A DNA stretch of 64,000 nt. It comes from Oreohelix idahoensis. Taxonomy: Eukaryota > Mollusca > Gastropoda > Stylommatophora > Oreohelicidae. Below, piece by piece: positions 1 through 11,761 of the stretch. Positions within the stretch are counted from its first letter, which is position 1. Each line of letters starts with the position of its first letter. The notes under the pieces are model-generated. The model had not been told where the DNA came from and searched no databases. It saw only the letters and a list, made by a program, of their open reading frames with translations. The DNA lies in NCBI GenBank assembly GCA_024509875.1, contig JAMPIV010022933.1, forward strand, positions 1 to 64,000, read 5' to 3'. Made by a program: the position numbers and the translations under genes.

Positions 1-666
1 CTTAACATTCATTCTTCAGAGAATCTCCATTGCTTTCAATCGGTTTTGCAATTTTTACAATTTGCACATAATGTAATACAAAGCTAAATAAATGACGGGG
101 AAAACGTTATCTGATAGAAGAAAAGATAAACCACAAATAGACACTAATCGCGCGTGAAATAATATGAATCTAAACAGAACACACACAGTAGGTGAGTCTC
201 ATGTCTAGACCCAGGTAAATTCATTATTAGTTGGAATCACAAGAAAATATCATGTCTGGCCGGGCACTATCAATGCACACCTGGGGTTGTCAATCTTCAT
301 GGTGAGGAAAAATACTATTTAACAACGTTATTTTTTACCTGTCTCTTTTCTGTATACAAAAAAAAAAAAGTGGATAACAAAACTGGAACAAATGTGGACC
401 GGAGTACACTGTCACGCGGGTGACCGGAGTACACTGTCACGGGTTCTGAGCGTATTCAACAATAAATATGGACGGAAACGGGGGGAGCGGCGTTTATGTA
501 ACTATGAAAGAACCACTCAATATTCTCAGAGGTGTTAAAGTTGTTACCTTCTTTGTATGCTGTTCCTTTTTCTCCTGTCACCTGTGCGTGTCTGCTCTCT
601 ACTTAATAACTTATATCCACTACATTAGTGACACATTTGGAGTGGGGAAAAAGAGGGGATAGGGTA
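1..666. other. Non-coding flank, no gene seen
   Basis: AT-rich sequence with a short poly(A) run near 358. The only open frame (468-662, 64 codons) has no recognisable domain and no exon signals I can support. The one piece of structure is the tandem duplication at 397-443. Confidence 0.6.
397..443. repeat. 25-bp tandem duplication
   Basis: The unit beginning GACCGGAGTACACTGTCACG occurs at 397-421 and again at 422-443, the second copy slightly shortened. Confidence 0.8.
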
Positions 667-925
667 TTAGATATTTCTGGCTTCAGCCCTCCCACTCCAC
701 TCAAAAAATAAAAATAAAAAAATAGATCCAAGTATATGCTGGGTGGCTCGGAACGTCTGTTGTGTAGCACTTATATCATCCTCATCCTTATGTTCCTTCC
801 GGAGCAGGGAGCCACTACTGCAGCAGGTCGCCTTGCATGACGACTGCACCAAACATCCACATGTTGTTGTAGCGATGGCGGTTGTATGTACTTCTTTTGA
901 AGGATGTTGATCCACCTTTTAAACA
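667..925 (-). repeat. Short interspersed repeat, (GAT)-tail family, copy 1
   Basis: On the minus strand this resembles copies at 47.6, 48.3, 48.7 and 56.6 kb. Shared landmarks are a block with ACAAC..CATGTGG, a GTGGCTCC..GCTCCG block and an ATAAGGATGAGGATGAT tail. The 82-codon minus-strand open frame here is a by-product of the repeat. It is probably a SINE or the 3' end of a LINE ending in GAT-type trinucleotides; the exact ends are not resolved. Confidence 0.45.
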
Positions 926-1294
926 GTATGTTAAGTATAGTATATGTTAAGGGATGGAGAAATTGCCCGAATTCGTTTGTTGTCTAGGATCCATTCATTT
1001 TACTAAAGAGGTGGAAGTTCTTTTATTTTGATTTGGTTTGTATTGTCAAATATTCTGGAAGTCAATCTTCCTGGATACCCCTTTCTGTCAATCTTCAATT
1101 ACGGTACTGAGTAATGCTATCAACTGTTTAAATGAACTTTGAATGATTGAATAAACCTCTCAACTTAGACGATTTGGCAACAGTTTAATACTCAGTAAGT
1201 ACGAATTCACAAAACGTCACAATCATGAACATGGCATGAATACTCCCTCTCTAATTTGCAGTCTAACATTATCTTGGTTCAATAATATCATTCC

Positions 1295-1562
1295 TTCTAA
1301 CATCGGGGTATTGAGCATCCCGGCATAACTAAATTTTATTATATCTTTTTCCAACAACATCGGGGGATTTGAGCGTCCCGGTATCTTTAATTATAATCTT
1401 GGCCTATTCTCATGCCTTTCACTCCATAACCTTCGGGGAATGAGACCTCCCGGTATAACACTGTTCATATAATTCTAGTTTAACATACTTCTATATCTTG
1501 GGAATTATCGTCCCGTATTGCCTTAACTTATAATCCTGGCATATTCTCATGCCTTTCATTTA
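1295..1562. repeat. Diverged local tandem repeat
   Basis: The motif CATCGGGG-TTGAGC-TCCCGGTAT recurs in degenerate form near 1301, 1358, 1431 and 1500. A longer block with CATATTCTCATGCCTTTCA-type sequence occurs at about 1394-1422 and 1532-1560, about 138 bp apart. This suggests an old tandem array with a higher-order unit. Confidence 0.6.
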
Positions 1563-2395
1563 AAGCATATAGCTTACCCTTTTCCTCAGAAATATTTATT
1601 GAATACACAATCCAATATACTGGCTGATACACAAGCCATTTTAGGCACACATCTTGACGCTATGACGTCACATACCAATCTGTCTACATCATACCTAGAT
1701 ACTCATCTCACAGCGACCGCTTTCATGTATTTCTTGCGTTCAGTTGAGGTACGACATAATGTGACAAAACCCTGGCACTAATAATAAGTTGCCCTGATAA
1801 AAATCGCACCATGAAGCAGCCTTAACAGTATAGAACGTACTATAATTAAGTGATGTACCGGTTGGTGGAAGGGGAGGAAATATCCTAGAATGTACCATCC
1901 CCTCCCCCAATCTCTCCCCCCCCTCCCCCCCCCCCCCCCTCCCCCCAAAAAAAATAAATAAATAAATAAATTTCTAACAAAAATCCACCATCGCAAAACA
2001 TCCACTCAAAGTGACAAACCCTTGGAGGCAACAAAGATGTGGTTTTACAGAAGAATGTTTACAGTACCACGGACACCTCGCCAGAGTAATGAGGATATCC
2101 TGAAAGTAGCCACTGCACAAAGGAAACTTATAACTCATATTACAAGACGGCGATAAACTTTCTTGGGGCGTGGTATGAGAAGACAAAAGCCGATATATAT
2201 AACTAGACAACATGAAATCTTGAAAGACAAATTTTAGCATCGTGCATGAACAGAAGCCAAGGCCAGAATTACAAACAACACAGGGGAGAAGATGTGGAGA
2301 AACATGTTCGCCCGTGCCAGCTGGTAAGGTAGATGAAGAAGAAAAGGCAGCAGTAGTAGTCCTCACAGTCCAAGTTACAGGTTTAAAGGTAGTCA

Positions 2396-2638
2396 CATGG
2401 CAGATACTGCCGCAGAAGAGTGAAGTGTTAGAGACGTTACTATACTAGATTTAGCTCCGAGAGGCGTGATGACCAGTTCCGTTACTGGCTGCCTTTACCT
2501 TCCTTAACTCAATAGCAGGGTCAGGCACCCATTTCCAGCTGGGTAGACTGCAGCATGATGTCACGGTTTTTTTAACCCGGCACCTTTTGCTGGGAGAGTT
2601 CAGAGCTCTAACCACTCTGCCAATAGGACCATTACAGG
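2396..2638 (-). repeat. tRNA-derived SINE (family S1)
   Basis: Read on the minus strand it has a tRNA-like head (TGGCAGAGTGGTTAGAG box A region, GGGTT-type box B remnant), the S1 body signature CTACCCAGCT..ATGGGTGCCTGAC, then a tail with TGAAGT..ACACTTCACT-type sequence. It is homologous to about nine other copies in the window. Full-length but diverged. Confidence 0.75.
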
Positions 2639-2883
2639 TAATACACTGATGTGCTTTTAGCAGAGATCGACCACATTCAGCCTCTTAAATACACCACGAT
2701 TGTAACAGTACTTCAAGTGCTAAACTACTACATTAAAAATACTAATACAATTTTTTTTTCTTATTTTTTCACATTACGAATTTTGTCTCGTTTTGTCCAG
2801 GCACGTTCCACTAAACTAACACAAGGTTTGTCGGTTATATTTATATTTTGTGTGTCCAAATATAAACGGCTTTTTTAGTCTGA

Positions 2884-3045
2884 GGTAAAAGAGTTGCATT
2901 TCGTTTGCACAGAGACTTCACCATACTAGGTCCAGCATCAAGAGGTTTGGTGACCATTTCCCTTCCTCGCTGCAGTTTCCTTTCCTAACTCAAGAACAAA
3001 TCAGCTAATGAGTGATCATGCCAGGTTGATGATGCCATTGTGTAC
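2884..3045 (-). repeat. S1 SINE, partial
   Basis: Carries the distal S1 body on the minus strand (GGACCTAGTATGGTGAAGTC, GAGGAAGGGAAATGGTCACC). The tRNA-like head is missing, so it is truncated or too diverged to align by eye. Confidence 0.6.
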
Positions 3046-3185
3046 ACTGTACTCCGTGGTTAGAAATCAGTATGGGACTTCTCAACAAAAATAAAGGGCA
3101 GGGTCGTTGCTGAACAGAGCGTAACCTACAGGACAACAACCTCCAGCATAAGAGTGTAGGTAGAGACAGTTACTGCTGCTCTATG

Positions 3186-3352
3186 TTGGCTGTCTGAAAC
3201 TCCATCAACTAGGGCAGTTATTGTGTCAGACTCTCAGGCCATGCTTCGGTACGCCCAGAATGAATGCCTACGGCAGGAATGGAAAACATCCACAGAAGCC
3301 TCCAGTCTTCAGGAACTGCTGTGGATCTACTGTCCTGGTTGTCGTAAAACGT
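3186..3352 (+). pseudogene. Non-LTR retrotransposon RNase H fragment
   Basis: One plus-strand frame reads an RNase H-like stretch: RAVIVSDSQAML, with the catalytic-Asp DS motif, and about 35 codons later LLWIYCPGC. The latter resembles the W-I-P/C-x-H region that precedes the last catalytic Asp in RNase H domains of I- and Jockey-type LINEs. It is an isolated fragment with no neighbouring RT. The overlapping 180-codon frame starting at 3221 runs in another phase and is not supported. Confidence 0.5.
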
Positions 3353-3472
3353 GTGTGTAAACCCAATTCTTTGTTAATACACTATGTCGAGATACAAATA
3401 TGCCCAGCCAATCCACGTTCAACAGACTCTGACAGATTAAATTACACGAAGTATACGCCATCTTGTTCCCCC

Positions 3473-3660
3473 AAGATGGCGGCAGACAGAATAAAATTAG
3501 GCATAAGCCCTGCATTTCGGGACTCGGTCATGGAATGTACGAAACCGCCGAGAACCAATCAAAAGAGTTCCTTACGCACTGGCAGATTCCTTGCGTCTAC
3601 CTATATAAACGGGCGCGTTTTATTAAAAAAATACACACACAAACACGAAGGCCAGCACGA
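3473..3660 (+). promoter_or_regulatory. Promoter-like cluster (YY1-type, CCAAT, TATA)
   Basis: AAGATGGCGGC, a YY1-type motif (3473-3483), is followed by CCAATC (3555-3560) and CTATATAAAC (3601-3610), with GC-rich GGGCGCG just after the TATA. Spacing fits an RNA polymerase II core promoter. No downstream gene is recognised, so it may be a retroelement promoter remnant. Confidence 0.4.
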
Positions 3661-3861
3661 CCGACTGGGGAAAGAGAAAGCTGTCAACATTGATTTATTG
3701 CTTACCTGCGTGACCGGGCACTCTTGCTTCACTAAAGTCGAGTCCAAATCTGGCTTGTATTAATCTTAGAGGGTAGATAAACTTACTATACACTTGTAGG
3801 AGAATAGGCCTACATTAGGTATAATGATTGTATTTCCTGGTATGATTGCTGAAGACGATAA

Positions 3862-3985
3862 CCAACCTGAAATATAACCTATCAGTCCTTTTTAGGGCTC
3901 ATATACTCCAACCTGAAATATAACATATCAGTCCTTTTTAGGGCTCATATAACTCCAACCTGAATATAACCTATGACTATATCCT
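3862..3985. repeat. 46/47-bp tandem duplication plus partial third unit
   Basis: CCAACCTGAAATATAACCTA... runs 3862-3907, is repeated at 3908-3954 and begins again at 3955. More diverged echoes (GTATTTCCTGGTAT..CCAACCTGAATATAACC) occur near 3820 and 4150-4205. Confidence 0.8.
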
Positions 3986-3990
3986 GTATA

Positions 3991-4983
<993 letters not shown>

Positions 4984-5039
4984 CATATGTAAACTTACAA
5001 GTCCATTACATTCCATCTTCCAACATCCACCCTTCAGCA

Positions 5040-5504
5040 CAAGAGTAGATAGTGTATATACTTAATAAATAAGGAAATTGTATTTAACGACTTGTCAAGT
5101 TTATAATTGTTAAGTGAAATCTGTTTCCTTGTTTTAATATCACAGTTAGTTACACAGCGGGGTGGCATTTTATGACTGTCTCCTCTCTACTAATTTTTCG
5201 AGATCAGATCATTCACAGCCGTAACTAATTTGTGATACCAGTAGTTCTCTTATACACTGGGACTTCACCATTTTCCTCCAGAATTTCTATTTCTGTATTG
5301 TCAGTACTATACTGATCTTAGATACAACAAAAACCTCACGCTACACTGGTCATGCTAGGGAACGCGACAATGAGAGAGCTGACCATACTAGCCTACTAGT
5401 ATGTAGTGGGGACACTGGATACAGATAAGGGAGAAATACTAAGAACACTTAATGATCGCCTGTTAGAGAACGATGCTGCAACAGATGAATAAAAAAGACT
5501 AAGA
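5040..5504. other. Non-coding stretch
   Basis: No homologous repeat or plausible exon recognised by eye. Confidence 0.4.
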
Positions 5505-6232
5505 CTGTTGGAATTTGGCATCAAGCGTAAGACTAGCTGGGATGGACATATGAGAGGAACTAAATAAGGAAATAAGGAACCAAAAGCTGGAACAAACAAA
5601 TACATGTTCATATCTAGGAAGCATAGTAACACCAGACGGCAGAATAAGCAAAGACATCCGCAACAGAATGAATAAAGCCAAAACAGCCTTTACAAATCTA
5701 AACAACGTTTGAACATCTCCTCGGTAAAGCACAAACACCAAATTAAGATTATAAGAGAGTTGCGTACTTTCTGTACTTTTGTTTGGTGCGAAGTGCTGGA
5801 GAGTAAAAGAAAAGGAAATGTCCAAATTATCCACTTTCCATACTACCTGCCTAAAGAAAATTCTTTGAATTTTTTGACCGAATACTATCTCCGACCAGGA
5901 ACTGTTTTCACGGTGCAGACAAAAAGGCATGCACACCATCATTGCAGGCAGACGGTGGAACTGGGTTGGCCATGTCCTCAGAAGGGACACTTACCCCATC
6001 ACAAGAACTGCAATGCTTTGTACCCCAGAATGACAGCGCTAGAGAGGCAGACCAAAGACAACTTGGCTTGAGATGCAAAGCATGAACCAGAGTTGGGGCA
6101 CGGCACGAAGGGTGGCCACCGACTGAGCTAAATGGGGACAGTTTGTTGCTGCCTTACAAGACAACTCTAGGCGTGATGGCCACTGACTGCTTTGACAGTC
6201 AGGGACTGAGGATCAAAGAAGAAGAAGAAAGC
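5505..6232 (+). pseudogene. 5'-truncated LINE (RT C-terminus and 3' tail)
   Basis: Broken plus-strand frames show features of a LINE ORF2 C-terminus: SYLGSIVTPDGRISKDI at about 5612, then NKAKTAFTNLNNV, then TNTKLRL..ESCVLSVLLFGAKCW, and finally RRWNWVGHVLRRDTYPITRT near 5950. The 3' end terminates in GAAGAAGAAGAA at 6219-6232. Stops and frameshifts show it is dead. Clade is undecided (RTE-, I- or Proto2-like); only the terminal ~730 bp is present, as expected of 5' truncation. Its last ~80 bp match the SINE at 56,020-56,214. Confidence 0.75.
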
Positions 6233-6235
6233 TGA

Positions 6236-6300
6236 GATCATCCTTGTGTGATCTAAGGGAGGAGATCGAAGCACTCATGAAGATGGTCCTTAGTATTGAA
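6236..6300 (+). repeat. Fragment of SINE family S2 (3' end)
   Basis: TCCTTGTGTGATCTAAGGGAGGAGATCG..GCAC matches the 3' part of the longer S2 repeats at 32,365-32,830 and 49,450-50,245. Confidence 0.65.
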
Positions 6301-6437
6301 CCGAGTCAAACCAAACTATATGACTAGGCGTCCGACTGCTTAAGACCGAGTCAAACCAAACTATATGACCGGGCGTGTCCGACTGCTTAAGACCGAGTCA
6401 AACTAAACTATATGACTGGGCGTCCGACTGCTTAAGA
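6301..6437. repeat. 45-bp tandem repeat, three units
   Basis: Units begin CCGAGTCAAACCAAACTATA at 6301, 6346 and 6392 and end GTCCGACTGCTTAAGA. The first unit overlaps the S2 3' end (ACCAAAC) and the last runs into an S1 SINE head, so the array sits at a junction between two SINE families. Confidence 0.85.
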
Positions 6438-6672
6438 AGTTAGAACACATTCCTCTTGCGGCGAAGTTACCGGGTTCCGGATCGACTCGGTAGCGTCACG
6501 GTCCAGTCTTCCCAGCTGTAAACGGTACCTGACTCTACTCTTGAGTTGGGGAAGACAAAGGTAGCGAGAAAGGGAGCTAGTCACCCCACATCATATTGGA
6601 CCTAGCATGGTGAAGTCTATAACACTGCACTCCCCTACAGGAGTATCTCCTATTGGACTACCTTTTTGTTAA
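6420..6672 (+). repeat. S1 SINE, full-length
   Basis: Degenerate head (GCGTCCGACTG, then CGGGTTCCGGATC as box B), body CCCAGCTGTAAACGGTACCTGAC, GTCACCCCAC..GGACCTAGCATGGTGAAGTC, tail CTATTGGACTACCTTTTT. Confidence 0.75.
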
Positions 6673-7185
6673 CTGCATCATTCATTTAACATGTACAAAT
6701 ATCAAATCAAATCTAGAAGCACTGCCTACTCCAGTCTGCTTGAACAACAAACTGTGAGACAGAAAGCCATAAGTGACAAATTTGATAGAGTGATTAAAAC
6801 AACACAAATCAACAATGGAGAAGAATAAGATGAGAAGGTGAAGATATAGAAAGATATTCAACGGACAGCAAAGCTCAGGAAAGATTAGCGTGTATTTGTT
6901 CAGGATCTGTGCTCCAAGGATATTGAAAATATGGACAGGTCGACAGATGCAAGTAATTAGATATTTAAACGGACCGATCAAGCGCTGAGTAAGCAGGATA
7001 ATCATGGAAGATTATTAAGCGGTGCAGAGAAATAACAATCATAATCTTCCTCTCAGATAAACCGAGGCTAACTTAAAATAAAAAAGTATAGAAATTGTGA
7101 CGAAATCAGTCGTACACTTTTATAACTCTCATCCACTCCGGTAGGGGAGGCAATCCGTGACATAAATACTATGACAAGATCAAAC
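6673..7185. other. Non-coding stretch
   Basis: Contains minus-strand open frames without recognisable domains. It may be further decayed LINE sequence upstream of the fragment at 7,186, but I cannot show that. Confidence 0.4.
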
Positions 7186-7660
7186 ATGTGAAATTGGTGA
7201 CAAGATCCAGACTGGTACCAGTGGAACATAGTGAGGAAAACACGCTTGATTTGGATAGGCCACACACTGAGGAAACCTGTTGATAGTATTACAAGGCAGT
7301 CCTTGCTCTGAAATCCCCAGGGTAAGAAAGGTAGAGAGAGACAAAAAAAACATGTGAAAATAAAAGTGTATACAGAAATTAAAAGGATAAGGGACCGAAG
7401 ACGCAGCAACAATGATAAATGCAGTCAGCGACCCATTGCTTGACTGCTTGCGTCAGGGTCAGCGAACCAGAGCTGACCAAGACCCTACTCCACCTCCAAG
7501 TGGTAGTCCTGGAAACAGGCTGCATCATTGCAGTCTGGCTGAGAGAGTAGGAATCGAAGAGGCAAGGCTAACCCGATCCCAAAAATGCCATGCTGTAAAC
7601 GGCGACACAACGTAACAAACGTCTTTTTCAGGACGAGCGCAGACGAAGACAAGGATAAAA
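7186..7660 (+). pseudogene. LINE fragment (ORF2 C-terminus plus 3' UTR)
   Basis: The plus strand encodes KTRLIWIGHTLRKPVDSITR then an NPQGKKGRERQ-type segment, the basic C-terminal tail of LINE ORF2 proteins, here with an in-frame stop. The sequence from 7391 on (GGGACCGAAGACGCAGCAA...) is the 3' UTR and matches, inverted, the insertion at 49,530-49,844. This shows both copies end at the same 3' terminus. Confidence 0.7.
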
Positions 7661-7814
7661 AAGACTGAGCGGATGACTTAGTAATGGAAAGCTTAGCATG
7701 AAATTTTGAAGGCCTATGCTCCTTAGGGAGCAAATAGGTTAACGCTGATGAGATTCTCCTCGGGGAGTTGTGTGGTAATGAATGAAGATAAGGATGACTC
7801 TTAGACTTTACTGT

Positions 7815-8098
7815 ACATTATCACTATGTTACGGTAAAGGTCAAGGACAAAGGTAAAGGCAATGCCATAACAGATACTGCCGTAGGAGGTGAAGTGTTAG
7901 AGGCTTCACTATACTAGGTCCAGCTTCGAGAGGTGGGGGTGACCAGTTCCCTATCTCGCTACCTTTGCCACCCCTAACTCAAGAGCAGAGTCAGGTACCC
8001 ATTTATAGCTGGGTAGACTGCAGCGTAATGCCACCGTGTTTCGAACCTGATACCTAGTCGTGAGAGATCAGCGCTCTAACCACTCTGCCAATCAGAAG
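7815..8098 (-). repeat. S1 SINE, full-length
   Basis: Minus-strand head with GGCAGAGTGGTTAGAGCGCTG and GGTTCGAAAC (box B), body CCCAGCTATAAATGGGTACC, the GTCACC/GGACCTAGTATAGTGAAG block, and a (CCTTTACC)-type tail at the left end. Confidence 0.85.
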
Positions 8099-8109
8099 CT
8101 AACAATATA

Positions 8110-8556
8110 AAGGTAAAGGATCCCGTTACACGCCCATTAAGGCATATTGGGAATATGTACACTAGGGGTGATGTGGTCAGCATCACGCCGGAACAATATA
8201 AAGATGCACTATTATTATTTGGTCAAAACCCATCATTACAAACTGAGCGCGCTTTTTTATGTTGGTAGTGTGGTTAGAGCTAAGAATACACTCCAGAAGA
8301 TACCCGATGTAACCAGAGTCTGCTACTGAACTAAGTCGTAGTTGACAGCAATTAGTATGAATAACCTATATTGCTAATTATGTTACAAAATGAAGTTACA
8401 ATTCCCCGATAAAAATTAGCACAATCGCCTTTTCACAAATTAGCATAATCACCTTCTACTATTCACCCCTAGTGTGCCGATGGTCAAGAAAATATAGGCC
8501 TAACACCATATTCCCAATATGCCTCTGTAATCTGGATCCTTTATCCCCCTTTACCC
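8110..8556. mobile_element. Inverted-repeat (MITE/foldback) element
   Basis: Left arm: AAAGGTAAAGGATCC...GGCATATTGGGAATATG...ACACTAGGGGTGA (8110-8170). The right arm carries the complements in mirrored order: TTCACCCCTAGTGTG (about 8463), CATATTCCCAATATGCC (about 8507), GGATCCTTTATC..CTTTACC (about 8534). Arms are about 60 and 95 bp because of an extra segment in the right arm. No ORF inside, no clear target duplication. Confidence 0.65.
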
Positions 8557-9789
8557 TTCTACTACTCTGTTCCTGGTGGGAACAGTGGGCCTATTTTTCC
8601 TTTGTTCCCTGATGGACCCATGGCACAGCTCGGGCTTGAGACATCAATGCACGAGAGTTAACAAAATGATACTGTTAAACGTTAACTTATTTTATAACCC
8701 ACAGAATCAACTGCCCCATCCAACATTTAGTATCTTCCCAAGGCTGCTCTTGTTGAGACTTCAGCGTCAAGAAAAAAAAACAACAACAACACAGAAACAT
8801 AGTCTAAAAATCAATAGAAGGTGATGATTAATTATTTTCTCTATCCAATAAAAGAGAAAACGTAAATGTCCTACCTCGTAATTCTATAGCGCCATGAGGA
8901 TTGAAATTCCCTTTCTGACTGGTCAATGATGATCACGTGACTGTTAATCTCACAAACACGGCGATTGATTTTATTTATAAATAATGAAAGAAAATATGTA
9001 AATACTCGGATTTCCCACTAGCTGTTTTTGATTTCATACACAGCTGAGTAATATTATTGTAGCTCGCAGCAATGTTATGTATTACCAGCAAGTAATACAC
9101 CAAGCAATGATGGCAAAGAATTATGGTGTGCGATTTCTGCCACAGGTCTTGAGAAAAGCACCGTATTCAGTTTCCACCGTTCCCATGTGCGTCCATCTTT
9201 TACCTTGTACCGAACTAGGGAGCCCGTCAACACACAAAGACACTTTGAAACTATAATTAACAAACAAAACATTTATGGCAACTACTTGTATGTGCGTGTA
9301 ACTTTCAATCATTTATGACAACTGAATGCAGATGACTGCATTTTTTTTTAATTAAACAAAAAAAAACTATATCGGTAACTGAACGCAGAATGGTTGCTTG
9401 GAAGGCCAACTCTATAACCACTAAACCACCCATGCGCCTTAGCATGGTATATGTTGATTTTTAAAACCTTAGCTATCTTAATGATTGCCGCCCTCAGTCA
9501 GGCAGCGTTGCGTTACTTACCGGACATGCCAAATAAATTATTAGAGAAGTTATTTAAAATAATAATGATTTGGTATAAAATGCAGATATTTCATGTTCCT
9601 GACTGAAGTTTCTGTTGCTTTACGTTTCTGCAGAATAAGGTAATCGGTCCCATAACCAACCATCCTTGGTCGCCTCTTACGACGGCAGATAAAATACAGC
9701 ATACACATTTTTAGCTGCCTTTTCGGGTCCTGGAAACACATTATAAGCTTGAGTGGCATTATATTGGCAGTGTAAACAATGCTACATTT
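8557..9789. other. Non-coding stretch
   Basis: Several short open frames with no domain. A CACGTGAC E-box-like site lies at 8934. Nothing else recognised. Confidence 0.4.
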
Positions 9790-9965
9790 GTAATGTAGCA
9801 TTATAAGGCAGCTCTTGTTCTGGAAACCACAAGGTAACAGAAATAGGGGGCGACCCATAAGAACACGCAGAAGGGAATAGGAGATAGATACATTTAAAAA
9901 AGGATTTTTAAAGACATGGATAAAACATAAGCTGATGGCGTAAGAGTGATGCGTGGTTGGCATGA
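9790..9965 (+). pseudogene. LINE ORF2 C-terminal fragment
   Basis: Plus-strand frame with IIRQLLFWKPQGNRNRGRPI followed by RTRRRE. This is the P-Q-G-x-R-x-R-G-R-P motif typical of the basic C-terminal tail of LINE ORF2 proteins. Stops occur on either side. Confidence 0.6.
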
Positions 9966-10049
9966 AGTGATTAATGGCATATGATATATATGAGCTGAAA
10001 GGTAATTATTATAAATAATTTGATGCAGAACTATCATGACAGAATAATA

Positions 10050-10590
10050 GTTTATGACAAAGAAATCCAAATAAATGGTCGAAATGCCAATACTACAAGA
10101 TACCCAGATAACGTAGTTTGCATAAGTATACAGGAAGAAAACTGAAAGAAATTGTGTAAAAGTTCAATCAAGCAGACAGAAAGAAAGGTAAATGCCAAAA
10201 ATACACTAATTATTTCAACCAGCAAATAGAAGAAAGGTCAGGAGAAGGAATTAGAGCCTGAGGGGAAAATGTTTTGACCAATTATATCAATATAATTATC
10301 TACAATCGCTTATCGCAGACGCTGGAAATGAGGATCTCAAGATAAAATTACAAATGCAGCAACGAAAAATCGACCTTATGAAGGGGTTATTGCACTGAAT
10401 TAAGAAAAACATTGTAACGCACAACAACTTGTGAACGCTGAGCAATTATAAAGAACAAACAAAAAACACAATTACAGCGAAAGAGCAAAAACACATTTAC
10501 AGCTTCAAAATGCTTGTGGCATAGAAGATTACTCATTACAGTGGACAGAGAAAATGACGTCCTGAGACATCATTTCGTGTAGTAAAGGAA
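10050..10590 (+). pseudogene. Degenerate LINE reverse-transcriptase fragment
   Basis: In-phase pieces read NTTRYPDNVVCISIQEEN, where YPDN stands at the place of the catalytic YADD-type motif. They are followed by KVNAKNTLIISTSK, the usual K-x-N-x-K-K-T block, and about 100 codons later CLWHRRLLITVDRENDVLRH, the W-R-R-L-L-x-I-x-W block. Element order is preserved but many stops intervene. It is older than the 5.5-kb copy. Confidence 0.6.
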
Positions 10591-10658
10591 AAAGGTAGAT
10601 CAGTTACCTGCAGTCATGGATGTTCAGAAAGACCTTTCTACGAGAATATCATATAAAG

Positions 10659-10800
10659 CAGAGGTTCCCAATCGATTGTCACGTGGGACCTGAAAGCACG
10701 TTGCGAAATTTCAATCGTTTAACTTTCAGTTACGACAGTACAGTTCAAATTTGGTCACGTGTGTCATCGTTCAATACAGGTTGGGAATCTTTGAGACAGA
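10659..10800. mobile_element. Possible hAT-type MITE
   Basis: Ends CAGAGGTTCCCAATC and GGTTGGGAATCTTTG form an imperfect inverted repeat resembling hAT termini. No convincing 8-bp target duplication, so tentative. Confidence 0.35.
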
Positions 10801-10859
10801 GAATAACAGAATATAAACCTTTAACTTTTACTATAGAGAAGGTTAGAAGGGACGTTTAA

Positions 10860-11756
10860 CAAAGAAGAAAACAGGTTATGTATACCATATATACAGGATG
10901 TCTATAAAGTCCTTGGACAGTTAAACTTCACGTCTTTATAAGATATAAACAATCTGTAACATCCAACATAAAGGGAATTAATGTTAAATTTATTAATTGT
11001 AGGAATGCTAACTTTCAGCATGTGCACCTTCATTAAGGATAGACAGTTCAACACAATTATGGAAGTTCCCCAAAAGAAAGAAAGAAACAGAAAACTAGTA
11101 AGAGAACCACATTCTTAATAGTTTCATTTGTATACAGTCACTTGACTTGAGTCAGTTTGTTGTTATGCTCTCGTGTTATGCAGTCAAATAATTAAAAAGT
11201 CAGATTCTGACATATATTTACCATACAGAAACAGTCTAGCACAACCAAATTTATATAGAACACATTATTATGCAGCCTAATCATGATAATCAGTCTCGTA
11301 GCTTTACGATTTCGTAAAGACATGCAGCCATGATGTCACGCAGAGAAATTATTAACCTGGCAGTTGATCCCACATGTTGCAATATGGCTGACTTCATGTA
11401 ATGCGACAACTGTTCCAGTTGCATGGTTCCCAACTTGAATTAATTCCATTGACTCCCAGAGCAACTGTGAAGGTTGGCCCTGCTGCTGTCTCCTGGGTCT
11501 CTCTTAGGCGAGTCGTTTTTGCCTTTTACCACAATTAATTGGGGGGGGGGGGGTATAGTGGGTTTGGTGATTTACATTGATACACCGATAAAATTAGTAA
11601 TATTTATAAAGTCAAAATAATGTAGAAATAAAAATAGTGGCGTTGTGACGCTTCTTCTTCACCCACGCCACCATCGTGTTGATTTTAGCAGACAGTATTG
11701 TAGAGTAAATGGTACTATCGTTTCTAATGTCCTTGAACAACTATTTATAACATTTT
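10860..11756. other. Non-coding stretch
   Basis: ACAGGATGTCTATAAAGTCC (10894) looks like the terminus of a DNA transposon but no partner end was found. A poly(G) run lies at 11,540-11,552. No gene seen. Confidence 0.4.
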
Positions 11757-11761
11757 GAGAC

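Noticed and set aside
3221..3763. 180-codon plus-strand frame
   Set aside because: Crosses a LINE RNase H relic in another phase and a promoter-like cluster; the translation has no recognisable domain.
10894..11060. Mariner-like terminus ACAGGATGTCTATAAAGTCC
   Set aside because: No matching inverted end or target duplication found in the following kilobase.
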